From NCBI GenBank assembly GCA_027489965.1, contig JAIXZA010000115.1, positions 1-62,811 of the forward strand: DNA of 62,811 bases, in the 5' to 3' direction. Positions 37,610 through 48,000 of this stretch are shown here, one piece after another (position 1 is the first letter of the stretch; the number at the start of each line of letters is the position of its first letter). The position numbers and the translations under genes are program-made. The notes below the pieces were generated by a model that searched no databases, was not told where the DNA came from, and saw nothing but the letters and a program-made list of their open reading frames with translations. This DNA comes from Verrucomicrobiaceae bacterium. Lineage in GTDB: Bacteria; Verrucomicrobiota; Verrucomicrobiia; Verrucomicrobiales; Verrucomicrobiaceae.

Positions 37610-39575
37610 GTCGTTTTAAGACAGCCGCTGTCACGACTTCTGGCGTCACTTTTGTCATGCAGTCATAATGCCCCAAAGGGCACTCGCGCTCAAAGCATGG
37701 GCTGCATGGCACAGGATGCTGAATCACTGTGTGATGATCGCCGAGCGGCCCAGTCGCTATCGGATCGGTGGAGCCAAAGATGCTTACGGTTGGCACATTT
37801 TCAGCACAGGCCAGATGCATGGTGCCCGTGTCATTGGTGACCAGCAGACGGCAGGTGCGGAGTTGAACAATCAGCTCTGCCAGCTTGGTTTTGCCGACGA
37901 GATTCGTGTGCTTGATTCCACTGACCAAGGCGGATAGCTGAGTGCCCATTTCGGCCTCGCTAGGGGCACCAAAAAAGACCCACTCAATCTCAGGATGAAT
38001 CAAGGCAACTTGCCTGATCACTGCAGCAAAGCGCTCGAGAGGCCAGCGTTTTGCCTGCCCATATTCAGCACCAGCACAGATGCCGATTCGTTGTAAAGCC
38101 GCACCCCTTGTTGAGTCGGCGTCTGGGTGGCGCAGAGTGGTCCCCTGAGATTTTTTGAGATTGGCTCCGATACTCTGAGCAATGTGCAAATAGCGCAGTG
38201 TGTGATGCTGCGGTTCTTTTTGAACCACAGGTTCCTTGATGATTTGATGCAGCATTTTCGAGCGCAGTGAGCCTTTAAAGCCAACGAGTCGAGGAATGCC
38301 AGCCAACCAAAGCTCCAAGGTGCTGCGAGTGGAATTGGTCAGCAGCACTCCAGCGTCAAAATGGACACCGGTGGCTTTGATTTTCCGGGCAACAGAGAAG
38401 GGGCTTTCTTTGTTTTCTTTGCCAATATAAAGAGAAACTTCGGGCTGCGCCTCCCAGAGATCTCGGAGTTTTTCCGGTCCAAAAATCGTGAGCTTTAAAT
38501 CTGGGCGGCCCGCTTTCATGGCTCGCACTGCAGGGAAAGCCATGCAGGCATCTCCCAGCCAATTGGGAGATCTGACCAGCAATTGAAAAGGCTGTAGCTT
38601 TGAGTGATCATAATCAGCAGGATAGCTGACGCCGCGTTTGTAGGTATCCAAAAGAAAGCGTGGTTTTGGCGTCTTCCAGCGATTGTGAACCCAGAACCAA
38701 TTTTCAGGCTGACGGCGCACCATCGTTTCGACGGAACGATTCATCCACGTTGTTAGACCATCCACGCTTTCTTTGATCTCCTCAGTATCCACTGGGGCGC
38801 TACAGACCATGCGCCATCTGCCAGGTCCGTCGTCGTAGATTCCCATGGGAACCAGCAACCCATGAGACCGGAAGGCCATCAGTGCAGCGATGGGCGTGGT
38901 GGACGCCAATCGATCAAAAAAGGGGCACCAGATGCCATGGTCGCCCGAATGCTGATCCACCAGAACCCCCAGGCAGCCGCCTTCCTTCATGTGCTGCATG
39001 GGGCCTGCAAAACCATCCTGCCGATCAAAGAGCGTGTATCCTAGCTTTCGACGGCGGCGGATGATGAGGGCATTCAGAAAAGGATTCCTCAAGGGTTGAT
39101 AAACGGTGGCTGGTTTGCGATCAAAAACAAAGAGAGAAGGCACTTGTGTGAGGATCTCCCAGCAGCTCAGATGGCAAACAAGATAGAGGATTGGCCGATT
39201 CTTGCTCATCGCCTCATGGGTATGCTCCATGCCCTCCACTGTGACGCGAGCTTCGACGTCTTTTGGATGCATCATGGGTAGCTTGAACCCACAGAGAATG
39301 TTCCCAAAAAGAGAAGCAAAGTGTTTCCGAGCGGTTGCTTTCTGCCAAGCCAGATCCTTTTCCCGACCGAAGGCAATCCGCAAATTATGCAGGGCTAGCC
39401 GACGATATTTGCCTGAAACGTAATAGCCAAGAATACCAACCGCACGGCCGAGATACCAAATCACTTCAATCGGCAGCAACCAGATGACAAACTCGACACA
39501 GCGAAAAGCTGCATAAACCAGCCAATGAGTGGCTAGTTTTAGAAAAGAGGTCTTTTTTGGTTCGGAAGCGCCCAT
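37599..39575 (-). CDS. Fused lipid A acyltransferase (LpxL-like) and heptosyltransferase (WaaF-like)
   Basis: 658 residues from MGASEPKKTSFLKLATHW; a GGAG ribosome site precedes this ATG. Residues about 1-300 are an LpxL/HtrB-type acyltransferase with the HX4E motif in LVCHLSCWEIL, a hydrophobic N-terminus and PENWFWVHNRWK. Residues about 320-655 are a GT9 ADP-heptose:LPS heptosyltransferase (LVRSPNWLGDACMAFPAVRAMK, GICAGAEYGQAKRWP, VTNDTGTMHLACAENVP, PCSPCFERECPLGH). Both act at the inner membrane in lipid A-core assembly, so the organism makes LPS. Separate proteins in E. coli are one polypeptide here. Confidence 0.92.
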   Translation of the reverse strand: MGASEPKKTSFLKLATHWLVYAAFRCVEFVIWLLPIEVIWYLGRAVGILGYYVSGKYRRLALHNLRIAFGREKDLAWQKATARKHFASLFGNILCGFKLPMMHPKDVEARVTVEGMEHTHEAMSKNRPILYLVCHLSCWEILTQVPSLFVFDRKPATVYQPLRNPFLNALIIRRRRKLGYTLFDRQDGFAGPMQHMKEGGCLGVLVDQHSGDHGIWCPFFDRLASTTPIAALMAFRSHGLLVPMGIYDDGPGRWRMVCSAPVDTEEIKESVDGLTTWMNRSVETMVRRQPENWFWVHNRWKTPKPRFLLDTYKRGVSYPADYDHSKLQPFQLLVRSPNWLGDACMAFPAVRAMKAGRPDLKLTIFGPEKLRDLWEAQPEVSLYIGKENKESPFSVARKIKATGVHFDAGVLLTNSTRSTLELWLAGIPRLVGFKGSLRSKMLHQIIKEPVVQKEPQHHTLRYLHIAQSIGANLKKSQGTTLRHPDADSTRGAALQRIGICAGAEYGQAKRWPLERFAAVIRQVALIHPEIEWVFFGAPSEAEMGTQLSALVSGIKHTNLVGKTKLAELIVQLRTCRLLVTNDTGTMHLACAENVPTVSIFGSTDPIATGPLGDHHTVIQHPVPCSPCFERECPLGHYDCMTKVTPEVVTAAVLKRLMA

Positions 39576-39729
39576 GGAAGATTCTCCGTTGCCACAGAGC
39601 ATCCTCAGGCGCAACCATTCACGCTAGGCAAGTGGCAGACTTGGCCATTTTTATCGGTTCTATTCTCAAAAGTCTAGGTTGTTATCAGGTAATGGATTCG
39701 CTGTGCGTTAAAAATGTTTCTCGGTCATT

Positions 39730-41082
39730 TCACGGTGCCATTTTCCCCTTCAGCACTTTCGCTATTGCGGAGTGTCCGGCAGCGTCAGGATGCACGCCGT
39801 CTTTGAGCATCGTTTCCTCCGGCACGGTACCGAAGAGACTGACGAAGTCGCACTGCTTCTCTTTAGCCAGTGCTTCAAAAGCAGCTCCGAGCGCTTTCAG
39901 TTGTGCCTCGCGTTCATTCGCAATCGGCTTCGTGGCAACGAGTGCGGCCTTGTTGATGTTCGGCGGGCCAATAAGCAGGAGCTTCACGCTGGGGCCGTAG
40001 CATTGGCGGGCGCGATCAATCATGTGGCTCACATTGCTCGCGGCCTTCTTCACTGAATCGACTTTCAAATCACGCGAGTCGTTCGTGCCAAGCGCGATGA
40101 GGACCATGTCAGCGCGTGGCTGGCGCGTAGTCATCGGATCGAAGTCATGCTTGCCATCGCCAGTGGCGCGACCGCCTTTGCCTTCGTTGATGACCTTGAG
40201 TTTTCCGCCCGATTCGCGCTCCACGATCTTTACCCAAGCCTGTGCGCCGCCAGATTTACCCTCGGTGAGTGAGTCGCCATACGCGATGATGGTGCGTGGT
40301 GGCGCAGGCTCCTCGTATTGCTTCTCAAAGAACCGCACATACTCGAAATCAGCGAATGCAGGCAGTTTCGAGTCATCGATCTTCTCCTTGTTGCTCCACG
40401 GTAGATTTGCCCAACCAACAGTGGTCAGCCATATGCTCATCGAGTCGTGCTTGAAGCTCGTTGCATTCCAAACACCGATCAGTTTGCCATTAAAGTATTG
40501 ACGGATCTCCGTGGGCCTGAACTCGCAGCCCAGCGTATGGAATCCCGCTGACAAATCTGCTGTCTTCACTCGCCTTCCTGCTAAGCCTTTGTGTTCAGAC
40601 GAATGGATATGCAAGTTCGTGCCATAGCTAGTTTGATCTTTCGTGTCATGCTCGCAAACGTCGATCTCTTGCCGATTGCCCTCGCTTTTGCCCGAGTTCT
40701 TCATCATCCAGAACGACACATGCCAGCCCACGCCCGGCGGCGAACGGAACCGCGTCTCGTAGTAGCCGTATTTGAACTCCCGCTTCGAGATCACCCCACC
40801 GCTCGTGTAGTCCAGCTTGCCCGCCTTTTGCTTCTTCAACGCGATGCGCAGCATGCCATCGGCCACGCTCACATTCTCGGCCTTGTTTATCGAAGCGAAA
40901 CGCTCCCCTGTGCGCAGGTTCCACTCGGATTTGTTGAGAGCTTGGCCATCAAATTCATCCTGCCAAATGAGCGAGTAACCCATAGCTGCCTCGGCTGGGA
41001 GATTTGGCGTGATGTCAGAAGCCAGCAAAGACTTGGCGAACAGTAGTAGGAAAAGAGGGAAGAAGCGGATGGGCACGATCAT
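39730..41082 (-). CDS. GH16 glycoside hydrolase fused to SGNH hydrolase
   Basis: 450 residues from MIVPIRFFPLFLLLFAKSLLA; an alternative start lies 18 bp upstream. Residues about 25-260 are a GH16 beta-jelly-roll with LIWQDEFDG, GGVISKREFKYGYYETRFR and the catalytic EIDVCE (nucleophile and acid/base, beta-bulge form ExDxxE). Residues about 265-450 are an SGNH esterase: IIAYGDSLTEG, GKGGRA, LIALGTNDSRD and KDGVHPDAAGHSAIA. The pairing would cleave a glucan or galactan backbone and remove acyl groups from it. It is the last gene of the co-oriented - strand unit starting at 51694. Confidence 0.88.
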   Translation of the reverse strand: MIVPIRFFPLFLLLFAKSLLASDITPNLPAEAAMGYSLIWQDEFDGQALNKSEWNLRTGERFASINKAENVSVADGMLRIALKKQKAGKLDYTSGGVISKREFKYGYYETRFRSPPGVGWHVSFWMMKNSGKSEGNRQEIDVCEHDTKDQTSYGTNLHIHSSEHKGLAGRRVKTADLSAGFHTLGCEFRPTEIRQYFNGKLIGVWNATSFKHDSMSIWLTTVGWANLPWSNKEKIDDSKLPAFADFEYVRFFEKQYEEPAPPRTIIAYGDSLTEGKSGGAQAWVKIVERESGGKLKVINEGKGGRATGDGKHDFDPMTTRQPRADMVLIALGTNDSRDLKVDSVKKAASNVSHMIDRARQCYGPSVKLLLIGPPNINKAALVATKPIANEREAQLKALGAAFEALAKEKQCDFVSLFGTVPEETMLKDGVHPDAAGHSAIAKVLKGKMAP

Positions 41083-41201
41083 GATGAATGCGCAGCACAT
41101 GGTCGAGTGAAGTGTCTTTGATCTAGCGAAATCAAGCGTCTCTCTGCATTCTCCTCCACGGCCTCCCGACTTTCTCATGAACAACGTGGCGGAAGATGAA
41201 C

Positions 41202-43316
41202 TCACTTGTCCTTGCTGCGATCCCGATGCCACTCCGAAGTTGTATGCCCGCTTTGGTGTGAGGGGAGCTTCGTGCGATACTCGTCCAAGTAGAGTCCGAT
41301 CTGCTCAAAGGGGATCGCTGCAAAGCCTGGCACCATCTTGAACACCGGCGCATCGGCGGCCATGCGAAACTCCAGTTTGTCAGGATTGGCAAAGCCCATG
41401 TCTTCCATCGTCAGGGCTGCGTTGTCTTTGACAGTGACGACTTTAAAGTGCTCGGGCTTGCCCCGTAGATCGACTTTCTTGTCGGAACCAAGGATAACGT
41501 TACGTTCGAGCACGCAACCGTTGGGCAGACCGGGATTGTTCTGCAGCAGCGTGGGCAGTGAGGGAAAGCGCGTACTCCATGGAGGGTTCACAGGATTGAG
41601 CTTTTTGTAGTCGCGCAACATACCTGAGTCCTGGTCATACTTTCGGCTCACGCCGCGTGCGTCGATGCCGAAGCCACCGGGGCAGTCGATAGCGACATTG
41701 TTGCGCAGGATGTTGTCATGGCCACCACCACTGGCAGCCCCGGTTCCCATGCGATACATCAAATTGCCTTCCAGCGTGTCACCGCTGTCGGCATCGTCAA
41801 GGTAGATGCCTAGCGCGTGGCTGGTGTGGTGGATGAAGTTGTGCCGCAGCACGTTGCCATAACTGCACCAGCCGTTGTTCGTGTAGAGGCCGCCAAGATC
41901 GTCGGACTCGATGAGGAAATCATGTATCTCATTGAACTCGATACGGTGATCGTTGCCGCCATAAGTGATCGCGGCATGAGGTGAGTCATGGATGAGATTG
42001 TGGGACACGATGCAGCCGCAGGCATAACTGGCATCGTTGACCCCCACTGCGATGCCTGGCGACCAGATCTTCTTCGCGAGCGCATAGTGATGAATGTGAT
42101 TGTTGTCTGCCACATGTCCACAGGGCGTGAGTGTTTCACGCACACCGCCGCTTAAGAGAATGCCGCCGTGGCCGAGCGTGTGCAAATCGCAGCTTTGCAC
42201 GCGATGGTCCTTGCCGCCTTTGATGACGATGCCGTTCTTGCCCACGCATCGGATTTCACAATTCATGACCGCGCAGTCTTCGCCATCAGTGATTTCAATC
42301 GCATTGCCCAGCGTGCACTCGATCACGAGTCCTTGCAGCCTGATGTGCTTCGCACCCTTCAGTTGCAACACCGGCCCATCCATATCTGCGAGTGTGATCC
42401 GGCTTTTGGCAGCCCCTTCCTGTGGCCACCAGAATAGCCGCTGTTTCGCAAAGTCGATGGCCCACTCGCCAGGCATATCAATCTCCTCCACGAGATTGAT
42501 CGCCCGCCACGGCTCCGTGCCCGCGCCTTCGGGACCCGCATACTTGGAACCAATGCCACCGGGAATCGGCGCAGCGAGTGCGATGCTCTTCGTTTCCAAA
42601 TCGAGAGTTTTCACCCGCACGTTTTGCCAATCCCAGGCCACTCGCCAGAAGCCCGCCAGCCAAAGTTGTCCTGCTTCTGCTGCAGCTTTCCAGCGCAAAG
42701 GACGATCCTCCGCGAATACGAAGGTTCCCGGCCGCTTCCCCGGCGCGCCTGGATTATCACCACGATCCAGCACTTTCTTCATCACCGTGTTGTGCTCGTT
42801 CGGCCAACGCGAGAGCGGCTGCCATTCATCCCCTGCGAACAACTGCACCACACCACCGCCGTCGTTGAAGCGATCCGGAAAAGGCTTCATGTGTTTCGTC
42901 CCCAGCTGCGCAAGATCTATCTGCAAGACATGTCCACGCGCCGCTGTGTCCAGCCGTGGGTCCTCACTGATTGTTAGCTTGTCATTCGCCACCTGCATAC
43001 CGGCATCGAGCACTGCACCACCTTCATGCATCGCGCGAACCGTGATGGCTTTATCCTTTCCATCGAAGCGGAGCGTTTGATCAATGCGGTGAACTCCATC
43101 GTCGAGCCAGAGCGTGGATGGCTCCTGTTCTCCATCGCGCAATTTCTCCAGCGCTCGAGCAATCGTGGCCAGAGGAGACTCACGTGTGCCTGCCGCTTGA
43201 TCGCTGCCTGATGGCGAAACATAAATCTCTGCGCTGTGAAGCTTTGGCACAGAGACCAGGATTGATGCTGTGAAAGCTATGGCGGCAGCCTGCATGGTTG
43301 GAAGGGAAGTGGTCAT
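41202..43316 (-). CDS. Large right-handed beta-helix carbohydrate-active protein
   Basis: 704 residues; the N-terminus is hydrophobic (IAFTASILVSVPKLHSAE). EIYVSPSGSDQAAGTRESPLATIARAL is the usual start of the beta-helix glycosidase group that includes GH110/GH120/GH141-like proteins, and is quoted here in parts. Rungs follow (HIRLQGLVIECTLGNAIEIT, CAVMNCEIRCVGKNGIVIKG, NHIHHYALAKKIWSPGIAVG, SHNLIHDSPHAAI, NFIHHTSHALGIYLDDADSG). No assignment to one GH family is safe. It starts 21 bp after the esterase gene and so is in the same unit. Confidence 0.8.
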   Translation of the reverse strand: MTTSLPTMQAAAIAFTASILVSVPKLHSAEIYVSPSGSDQAAGTRESPLATIARALEKLRDGEQEPSTLWLDDGVHRIDQTLRFDGKDKAITVRAMHEGGAVLDAGMQVANDKLTISEDPRLDTAARGHVLQIDLAQLGTKHMKPFPDRFNDGGGVVQLFAGDEWQPLSRWPNEHNTVMKKVLDRGDNPGAPGKRPGTFVFAEDRPLRWKAAAEAGQLWLAGFWRVAWDWQNVRVKTLDLETKSIALAAPIPGGIGSKYAGPEGAGTEPWRAINLVEEIDMPGEWAIDFAKQRLFWWPQEGAAKSRITLADMDGPVLQLKGAKHIRLQGLVIECTLGNAIEITDGEDCAVMNCEIRCVGKNGIVIKGGKDHRVQSCDLHTLGHGGILLSGGVRETLTPCGHVADNNHIHHYALAKKIWSPGIAVGVNDASYACGCIVSHNLIHDSPHAAITYGGNDHRIEFNEIHDFLIESDDLGGLYTNNGWCSYGNVLRHNFIHHTSHALGIYLDDADSGDTLEGNLMYRMGTGAASGGGHDNILRNNVAIDCPGGFGIDARGVSRKYDQDSGMLRDYKKLNPVNPPWSTRFPSLPTLLQNNPGLPNGCVLERNVILGSDKKVDLRGKPEHFKVVTVKDNAALTMEDMGFANPDKLEFRMAADAPVFKMVPGFAAIPFEQIGLYLDEYRTKLPSHQSGHTTSEWHRDRSKDK

Positions 43317-43337
43317 AGGAAGGCAAGACTCAAATAT

Positions 43338-44972
43338 TCACTTCTTCGCCGGCATCGGCCAGTCGTCGCTGCGGAAGGGCACTGCAGGCAGGGCTTCCCG
43401 GTTGTAGAGGTTGCAGCGTGGCGAGTTCGCCCAGGCATAGCGAACAGCGATGGGTTTCGTGACGACTGGGCTGGAGACAATCACGCTGTCGTTTTCAATG
43501 CGTGCCTCGGCGTCATGCCATTGGTGATCTTCACCGGCGATGGCAAAGCCGACGACTTTGTCCTGCGGCCAAGGTGTGTCGCCATCAGCTCGCCAGGGAG
43601 CTTGGCCGATGGTCAAGCCGCTGCCGATGTCGGTGAAGGTCACGCGCATTGCTCCGCCTTCGGCTTTAGTTTCATGGAATACCGGCCCAGAAGCGACGAG
43701 CGCTGGCTCGCCATACGCTAACTTCCGTGCGGCAAGCGCGAGACGCTGACCGACGGGTTCTTTGCCTTTCGGATGCACATCTTTGGGATCACCCACATCC
43801 ATGCTTACGGCGAGCGCGGTGGTTGGCACAGTCTTGATCGTCATCGCCTGCGCTTCGCGCAACCATGGCCATTGATGGAAAGGTGCGGGATTTTTGTCCA
43901 TGTCCCACGCGGCGAGTTGCACGATGAGGAACGGAAAATCACCTTGGCTCCAGCGCTTGCGCCAGTCGCCGATGAGACGTGGCAGCAGGGTGCGATACTC
44001 GATGCCACCGCTTCCATTCGCTTCACCCTGATACCAGAGCGCTCCTCGCATCGCGTAGCCGACGAGCGGCGCGATCTTGGCATTGAAGATCACGCTTGGC
44101 GTGCCAGGGCGTGACGATGGACTCGGAATGTCCATTGGATCTGGATTTGCTGGTTCAGGTCTTGCGGGCAACGGCTTCGGACTGGTCTTAGGTCCAGCGT
44201 TCCATGCCTTCATCGCGTTGTTGAACGCAGGTGCGACTTCCTTCTGCCACTGCGCTAGATCCTTCCGATACGCCTCCATTTTTTCGGGATGCGCGAGCAC
44301 GTCTCGATGCTTGATCAGTGCTGTATCGTATCTCTTCGCATAGTTTTCAAACGGTGGCGACTCACGCAGCGCGTCCATGCTCAGCCAGGCCTGCGCCGGT
44401 GTGCCGCCCCACGAAGAATGCAAAATCGCGACAGGTACACCGAGCTTCGCCCGCAGATCACTCGCAAAGAAATAGGCCACGGCCGAGAACGCCTTCGCAG
44501 TGTTCGGATCGCTGAGGTCCCATTTGCCACGTAGATCGTTTTGAGGCTCCGCCGCTGTCCCATTCTGGACGGTAAAGAAGCGTAGCAGCGGATCTCCGGC
44601 TGCCGAGAGCGCCTGATCTGCGTTGTGTGCACTGGCAAGCGGGAAGCCCATGTTTGACTGCCCAGACGCCAGCCATACCTCGCCCACCAGCACATCCTTG
44701 ATCACCCGTTCGCCAATCTTCATCTCACGTGGCTCCGCACTCGCTGCGAGCGGATCGAACTTCACCAGCCACTTGCCAGTTGCATCCGCCTTTGTTGTCT
44801 TCGTTTGCCCTGCGAACTCGACAGTGATCTGCTCGCCTTCCTTTGCCCAGCCCCATATCGGCGCGGCCGTATCGCGCTGGAGAACCAGATGATCACTGAA
44901 GACGGACGGAAGTTTGACCTCGGATCGAGCAAGCAGAGGGAGAAGAAGACAGGCTAGGATGGATCTTTTCAT
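43338..44972 (-). CDS. Sialate O-acetylesterase-like esterase
   Basis: 544 residues from MKRSILACLLLPLLARSEV; upstream in-frame residues to 45032 do not fit a signal peptide. The typical N-terminal part is SVFSDHLVLQRDTAAPIWGW, and the SASA/SGNH-type catalytic part has EVWLASGQSNMGFPL (Ser), ILHSSWGGTPAQAWLS, GALWYQGEANG and KDVHPKGKEPVGQRLALAA (Asp-His). In these phyla such enzymes usually deacetylate plant or algal polysaccharides rather than sialic acid. Between lyase and beta-helix genes, it probably strips acetyl groups. Confidence 0.88.
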   Translation of the reverse strand: MKRSILACLLLPLLARSEVKLPSVFSDHLVLQRDTAAPIWGWAKEGEQITVEFAGQTKTTKADATGKWLVKFDPLAASAEPREMKIGERVIKDVLVGEVWLASGQSNMGFPLASAHNADQALSAAGDPLLRFFTVQNGTAAEPQNDLRGKWDLSDPNTAKAFSAVAYFFASDLRAKLGVPVAILHSSWGGTPAQAWLSMDALRESPPFENYAKRYDTALIKHRDVLAHPEKMEAYRKDLAQWQKEVAPAFNNAMKAWNAGPKTSPKPLPARPEPANPDPMDIPSPSSRPGTPSVIFNAKIAPLVGYAMRGALWYQGEANGSGGIEYRTLLPRLIGDWRKRWSQGDFPFLIVQLAAWDMDKNPAPFHQWPWLREAQAMTIKTVPTTALAVSMDVGDPKDVHPKGKEPVGQRLALAARKLAYGEPALVASGPVFHETKAEGGAMRVTFTDIGSGLTIGQAPWRADGDTPWPQDKVVGFAIAGEDHQWHDAEARIENDSVIVSSPVVTKPIAVRYAWANSPRCNLYNREALPAVPFRSDDWPMPAKK

Positions 44973-44991
44973 GAAATGATGGGGCGAATGT

Positions 44992-45008
44992 TTCACCTCA
45001 GAGGTGAA
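44992..45008. promoter_or_regulatory. Near-perfect palindrome before the esterase gene
   Basis: TTCACCTCAGAGGTGAA lies 20 bp upstream of the esterase start and about 40 bp after the stop of the giant lyase gene. There is no T-run, so an operator or an RNA-processing hairpin is more likely than a terminator. Confidence 0.35.
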
Positions 45009-45049
45009 CGGCAAATCGATCACCGCAAGCACAGCAGCCTAGTTTGAAC

Positions 45050-48000
45050 TCACGGCCTCGTGACTCTCAAATGCACAAACCTCCGCGTGACACCGTTACC
45101 CGCAGGCGCGGTGACCTTGATTTGCTGAGTTACACCGTTGTCGCTGAGAATTGTTGGAGCACTGACGCCGGCGGTGCTCCAGTCGTTGAGCAAGGTATTG
45201 CTCCACTCGACGATGTAGGTCACATCAGTGGCAGCTTTGTTCTTTGTGTAAACGAAGTCGATGGTGCTAGCTGATTTTGTCGTAGATTGCGGTACCACGT
45301 CGCTGGCGGCAGGGTTCATCTTGGTAGCGTATTCCATGAGGTTGCTGATGCCATCGCCATCAGCGTCGAGGGTGTCGATGCCGGAACCGGTGTTGACCAT
45401 GCTGCCGAAGTTGGTGAAGCGCCATTGCTCGATTGGGGTGGCGAGAAGGGTGAGAACGACGTCGTTGCCAGTGCCGCCGGTGTAGGTGATTTGGAAGGTG
45501 TAGCCATCGTCGGTGAAGGTGCTGTTGTTGGCTTTTCCGGCGAAGGTGCCACTGATGGCTCCAGTGCTGGTTTTGTTCAGGATGGTGAAGGTGCTGCCAG
45601 GGGCCAGATTCGGGCCGCAGACGAGATCGAGCGTGCCGGCGAGTGTGACGCTGTTGGCTGCGTTAAGTTGATCGTAGCCGCTGCCCACGGTGGAACCGTT
45701 GAGACGCACTTGAAGAATCGAGGACGTGAAGTGGGTGAATGCGCCTGTCACAGTCGGTGTTCCTTGCGGTGCGAAGGTGAAGCCGTTGTTGGTCTGCAAT
45801 GCCCCAGCAAGGCTGCCACTGAGGATCAAACGACCGCCATTCACCGTGGTAAGTCCAGTGTGAGTATTTGTGCCGCTGAGAGTGAGTGTGCCTGAACCGA
45901 CTTTGGCCAAAGTGAAGCCCCCAGTGATTCCTGGGTTGATGGTCATGTCCCCGGCCCCGCCTATGTTAGAGTTCGCACCGAGAATCACGGCGGACAAGTT
46001 TGCGGTCGCCGTAGTGCCGGTGCCGCTGCTGAAGGTCACGCTTGGGGCGCTGGTGTAGCCGCTGCCGGGATTGGTGACTTGGATGCCTGAGACGACGAAA
46101 TTGGTCGCGTTGCCGGTGCCGGTGGGATTGGTGCCTGCGTTGGTGACGGTGCCGCCGCTGAAGGCAATCGTCGGTGCGGAAGTGTAGCCGACGCCAGCAT
46201 TGGTGATCGTGATGCTTGAAACGATGCCGCTTGTCAAAGTGGCCGTTGCGGTGGCTCCGCTGCCGCCACCGCCGGTGATGGTAACGGTTGGCACGGTCGA
46301 ATAGACAGTCGTGCCGCCCGCGATGGTGAAGCTGGCCGCGCTGAGGCCCAAAGTGGCTATGGCTGTGGCATTTCCGCTGAGGACGACATCGGGCACGGTG
46401 CTGTGAACGCCGCCTGCGGTCGTGCTGATGGACGCGACCGCGCCTGCGGCGATGCTGGCCGGCGTGGTGCTATTATTGACCAAGGCACCACCGCTGCTGA
46501 TGCCGGTGCCGCGCACGGTGATGGCCTCGTTGACGTTTTGCTGACCATTCAAATCGAGCACGGAACCTGCGGTGACGCTGGTGGCTCCGGCGGTGTTTCC
46601 AAACTGCAATCCGCCGCTTCCGAGGGCATTCGCGTGACCGAGGACAAGAGTGCCTGCGGTGACAGTGGTGGTGCCTCCGTGCGAGTTGTTTCCCGTGAGG
46701 GTCCAGGTGCCTGTGCCTTGTTTGTTCACGCCTAAGAGTACATTGGCACCGCTGCCATTGCTAATCACGCTGGTGATGATTCCAGTTCCTGCGCCATCAA
46801 GCAGCAGGTTTCGACCCGTGGCGATGGGTGCTATGGAGCCTGCGAGGGTGAGGTTGCCACCGTTGACGAGAATCTTCGTATCACCTCCGCCGCCGGTTGG
46901 GCTAATGCTGCCGAGGATCGTGTTGTCGCCCGCTTCATTGATGATGGCTCCGGTGGTGCTGCTAGTAACGTAGCTGATGGTGGCGGGCAGTTCGATGGGA
47001 TCGCCGCTGCCGTCGAGATTGAGGTGCGGAGCGCCTACGGTACCGTTGCTGAGCGTGACGGTCTTGGTGCCATCGCCGAGCGCGGTGCTGTTCATGATGC
47101 GCAGCGTGCCACCAACAACATTCACGCCGCCGTCGAAGGTGTTGGTGCCGCTGAAGACGACGGTGCCCGCATTGATAGGGCAATCTATCTGCACGCCACC
47201 AGTGCCGGTGATGGCGTTGGGCACGGTGAGCGTGCCGGTGCGGTCAATGCGCAGTGTACCGTTGTTGATCACATCGCCGGTGCCGAGACTGCCAGTAGTG
47301 CCGTCGTTGCCGATTTGCAGCGTGCCAGCGTTGATCGTGGTATCGCCAGTGTAACTGTTGGTGCCTGCGAGGACGAGTCTGCTGATCGTGCTGTTGCGGA
47401 TCACGCCGCCGGAGCCGGTGATGTCACCATTAAAGATGAAGGTGCCGCTGTTGGTCCCATTGAAAGTCGTGTCCGCGCCGAGCACGACAGGTGTGTTGAT
47501 GTTGTAGGTTAAAACGTTGGGTGATGTGCCGGAGGTGCCTGTGAGGTTTATCGAGGGCATCGTGGAGCCGTTGTTCAGAAGCTGGAAGGTGCCACCGCTG
47601 ATCGTAGCCGTGGTCGCCGTGCTGCTCGTTCCTGCGAGCGTGAGATTGTTCATCTGGAAGACGCCCGCGATGTCGTTTGTGGCCGTCGCGGTGACTCCGA
47701 TGAGTGTTTGGCCAGTAAAGAACTGCACGGAGGCTCCGCGCGTGCTGGTGGGCGTGGTGCCGCTCTGCCAGTTCGTTCCCGTGGACCAGTTGCCGCTGGT
47801 GGTGCTGGTCCAGACGTAGTTCACTGCGGCGGCGGAGAGCGAGATCGTCGCTGTGCTGCTCAGGCCACCGAAATGGCGTGTCGTCATGCCATTGAACAAG
47901 GTGGAGATTTCAGTCGAGGCGAGAGCAGTGTTGAAAACGGCGAGTTCGTCGAGCTTCCCATCAAACCAGCGAGGCGCAAATGTCGCGGTGATGTCGGTGT

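Noticed and set aside
41202..43316. Assignment of the beta-helix protein to one glycoside hydrolase family
   Set aside because: The N-terminal motif is shared by several families and no catalytic residues could be named, so only the fold is reported.
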